DNA of 5,731 bases from Firmicutes bacterium UBA1393 (lineage in GTDB: Bacteria; Bacillota; DTU025). The stretch is from NCBI GenBank assembly GCA_002305255.1, contig DBQN01000091.1:1-5731 (forward strand), in the 5' to 3' direction. Under the pieces are notes generated by a model. That model was not told the DNA's origin. It ran no database searches and saw only the letters and a list, made by a program, of their open reading frames with translations. Made by a program: the position numbers and the translations under genes. This document shows positions 4,666 to 5,731 of the stretch, one piece after another. Position 1 is the first letter of the stretch. Every line of letters begins with the position of its first letter.

Positions 4666-5163
4666 ATGGAGATGATGATGTTCCGACGGACGCTGCCGGC
4701 GCTGCTCTGCGCTGCAGTCCTGTTCAGCCCGGTGGTCGGTGCCCAGGAAGGGATGATCGTCACCGCCGGCGATGCGATCATCGATGTTCTGCCTCTGAGC
4801 GGGGCTATGGGTCAGCTGATGTCGGTGGAGAGTGGCTCAACCTTGAGCTGTCGGATCGACAACGGCTCCGACCTGGGCAGTTACTCGGTGACTGCCCAGG
4901 CGGACACGCCGCTGACACTGATGCCGAACGGCGTCGACAGGCTGATACGGCTGCAGGTGTCGCTGAACGGCGGGGCCTACGCCGAGCTCGTGAACCAGCT
5001 GGGGCAGGCCCAACCGGCCTCGACACTCGGCATCGTCAGCATTTCGATGGCGAACCAAACCTATAGCTGGCCGCTGAGCTATCGGGCGTCGCTCTACGTC
5101 GATGGATCTGTCGCCGCGGGCAGCTACGTGTTCAGCGTATTGTTCACCTTTGTTGAGCAGTAG
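4666..5163 (+). CDS. Second small secreted beta-sandwich protein, likely paralogous subunit
   Basis: The product is 165 residues. AAGGAG (4655-4660) lies 5 bases before ATG 4666; nearby in-frame ATGs at 4672, 4675 and 4678 are alternatives. A signal peptide (MFRRTLPALLCAAVLFSPVVGA) is probably cleaved after Ala26, giving a mature protein of about 139 residues. It has beta-strand patterns and a single mature cysteine (Cys62, in LSCRIDNGSD). The C-terminus, SYRASLYVDGSVAAGSYVF followed by a short aromatic strand, parallels VLYTVTLVSDGSVQADTY in the preceding protein, and GSYSVTAQA parallels CAITVQA. These shared patterns support common ancestry at low identity. A pilin-like or coat-like subunit, or a WxL-like wall protein without a WxL motif, are the main ideas. 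The next gene starts 32 bases on, so they are surely cotranscribed. Confidence 0.8.
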   Translation: MEMMMFRRTLPALLCAAVLFSPVVGAQEGMIVTAGDAIIDVLPLSGAMGQLMSVESGSTLSCRIDNGSDLGSYSVTAQADTPLTLMPNGVDRLIRLQVSLNGGAYAELVNQLGQAQPASTLGIVSISMANQTYSWPLSYRASLYVDGSVAAGSYVFSVLFTFVEQ

Positions 5164-5195
5164 ACCACGTCTCGGCAGTCTGGGGGTGTCAGGTG

Positions 5196-5731
5196 ATGCG
5201 TTATGTCAGAAAACTCGGTCTCTTAGTGCTGGCGGCATTCGCGGTCGCGTGTACGTGCTCGCTCGCACTGGTCTCCCCGGCCGGCGCGGCCGACGCGGCC
5301 GCCGCAACCGCAGCGCCCAGCATATCCGTATCAGGTAGTCTCACACACGTATTCAAAGGCGAACCCGGCCAGGTGCTGACTGGGGAGATACATGTCGTGA
5401 ACAGCGGCGACGCAGTTGCCCAAACGCGGCTATACCTCAACGACTACATGTATCATGCCGACGGAACTACCGTCTACGGCGAGCCCGGTACGACCGACCG
5501 GTCGAGCGCCGGCTGGGTGACTCTCCATTCTGAGCTGGTGGCGGTGCCGCCCAGGAGCGTGCTGGCGGTGCCCTACTCGGTGCAGGTGCCCGCCGGGGCC
5601 GCCGCCGGTTCACACTGGTGCCTCGTCATGGTGGAGCAGGCCGACCAGGGCTCCACGGCTACGCCCCAGCTGGACGTGGCTACCGAAGCCCAGCTCAGCC
5701 AACCCGTGGCGCGGATAGTGGCCCGGGTGCG
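5196..5731 (+). CDS. Exported beta-sandwich protein, chaperone- or DUF916-like (3' partial)
   Basis: The gene starts at ATG 5196 behind GGGGG (5182-5186) and runs open to the window edge with 178 complete codons. A signal peptide (MRYVRKLGLLVLAAFAVA...) probably ends near Ala-Gly-Ala (29-31), followed by an Ala-rich linker. Residues about 42-148 form an Ig-like unit. It starts SISVSGSLTHVF, with PGQVLTGEIHVVNSGD as a strand-turn-strand pair, then YLNDYMYHADG, then SSAGWVTL, and VPPRSVLAVPYSVQVPAG leading to GSHWCLVMVEQ. The order N-terminal PG-x-x-x-x-G-x-I-x-V-x-N, a W in the middle, proline-bounded VP strands and a late G-x-x-W is shared by bacterial extracellular beta-sandwich proteins such as DUF916-type and periplasmic-chaperone-like proteins. 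Position after two subunit genes suggests it assists or anchors them. Family assignment is tentative; the C-terminal half, which would show a membrane helix or second domain, is outside. Confidence 0.8.
   Translation, partial: MRYVRKLGLLVLAAFAVACTCSLALVSPAGAADAAAATAAPSISVSGSLTHVFKGEPGQVLTGEIHVVNSGDAVAQTRLYLNDYMYHADGTTVYGEPGTTDRSSAGWVTLHSELVAVPPRSVLAVPYSVQVPAGAAAGSHWCLVMVEQADQGSTATPQLDVATEAQLSQPVARIVARV

Noticed and set aside
4575..5066. 163-codon + strand ORF overlapping the second subunit gene
   Set aside because: It is out of frame with the signal-peptide-bearing gene at 4666 and gives an Arg/Gly/Ala-rich product with no domain character.

Overview
This window comes from a GC-rich bacterial genome. 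All five convincing protein-coding genes are on the + strand. Each has a purine-rich Shine-Dalgarno site, and one uses a TTG start. Every product carries an N-terminal export signal, so the window is a secreted or cell-envelope locus. A cadherin-like beta-sandwich domain (common in Bacillota), strong Shine-Dalgarno sites and the TTG start would fit a high-GC Bacillota-like lineage. None of this is diagnostic, and the phylum is left open.

Layout. Positions 1-612 hold no convincing gene. They contain two copies of an unusual array: three 14-bp imperfect palindromes (consensus CCTCYRRSYGGAGG) at an exact 31-bp period, starting at 5/36/67 and 265/296/327. A GGCATGCCCG-type hairpin follows the first array (137-167), and a decayed version follows the second (about 397-427). 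A shorter relative, one palindrome plus one hairpin, lies just after the peptidase gene (3651-3755). Positions 613-1470 encode an exported, probably lipid-anchored protein with two LprI-like (DUF1311-like) helical segments. A 105-base gap holds an 11-base perfect match to the anti-Shine-Dalgarno complement and a possible 19-codon leader ORF. Positions 1576-3642 encode a secreted M14-family zinc carboxypeptidase with a C-terminal cadherin-like domain.

Positions 3643-3990 are a rich regulatory region. They hold the composite repeat and hairpin, then five CTGTC/GACAG half-sites, then a good sigma70-type promoter (CTGACA, 17-bp spacer, GATAAT). A roughly 110-nt leader follows that can fold into a long-range stem and contains a CCTCC anti-Shine-Dalgarno segment. 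This promoter appears to drive a second operon: two small secreted beta-sandwich proteins that look distantly paralogous (3991-4536 and 4666-5163, with a 12-bp hairpin between them), then a third exported beta-sandwich protein (5196 to the window edge).

Reading as a whole. The second operon resembles a surface-structure locus: two pilin-like or coat-like subunits followed by a chaperone-like or DUF916-like beta-sandwich protein. The next genes lie outside the window, so this is an inference. The two features most likely to be undescribed are the 31-bp-period palindrome arrays with their hairpins, and the operator/promoter/leader region before the subunit operon.
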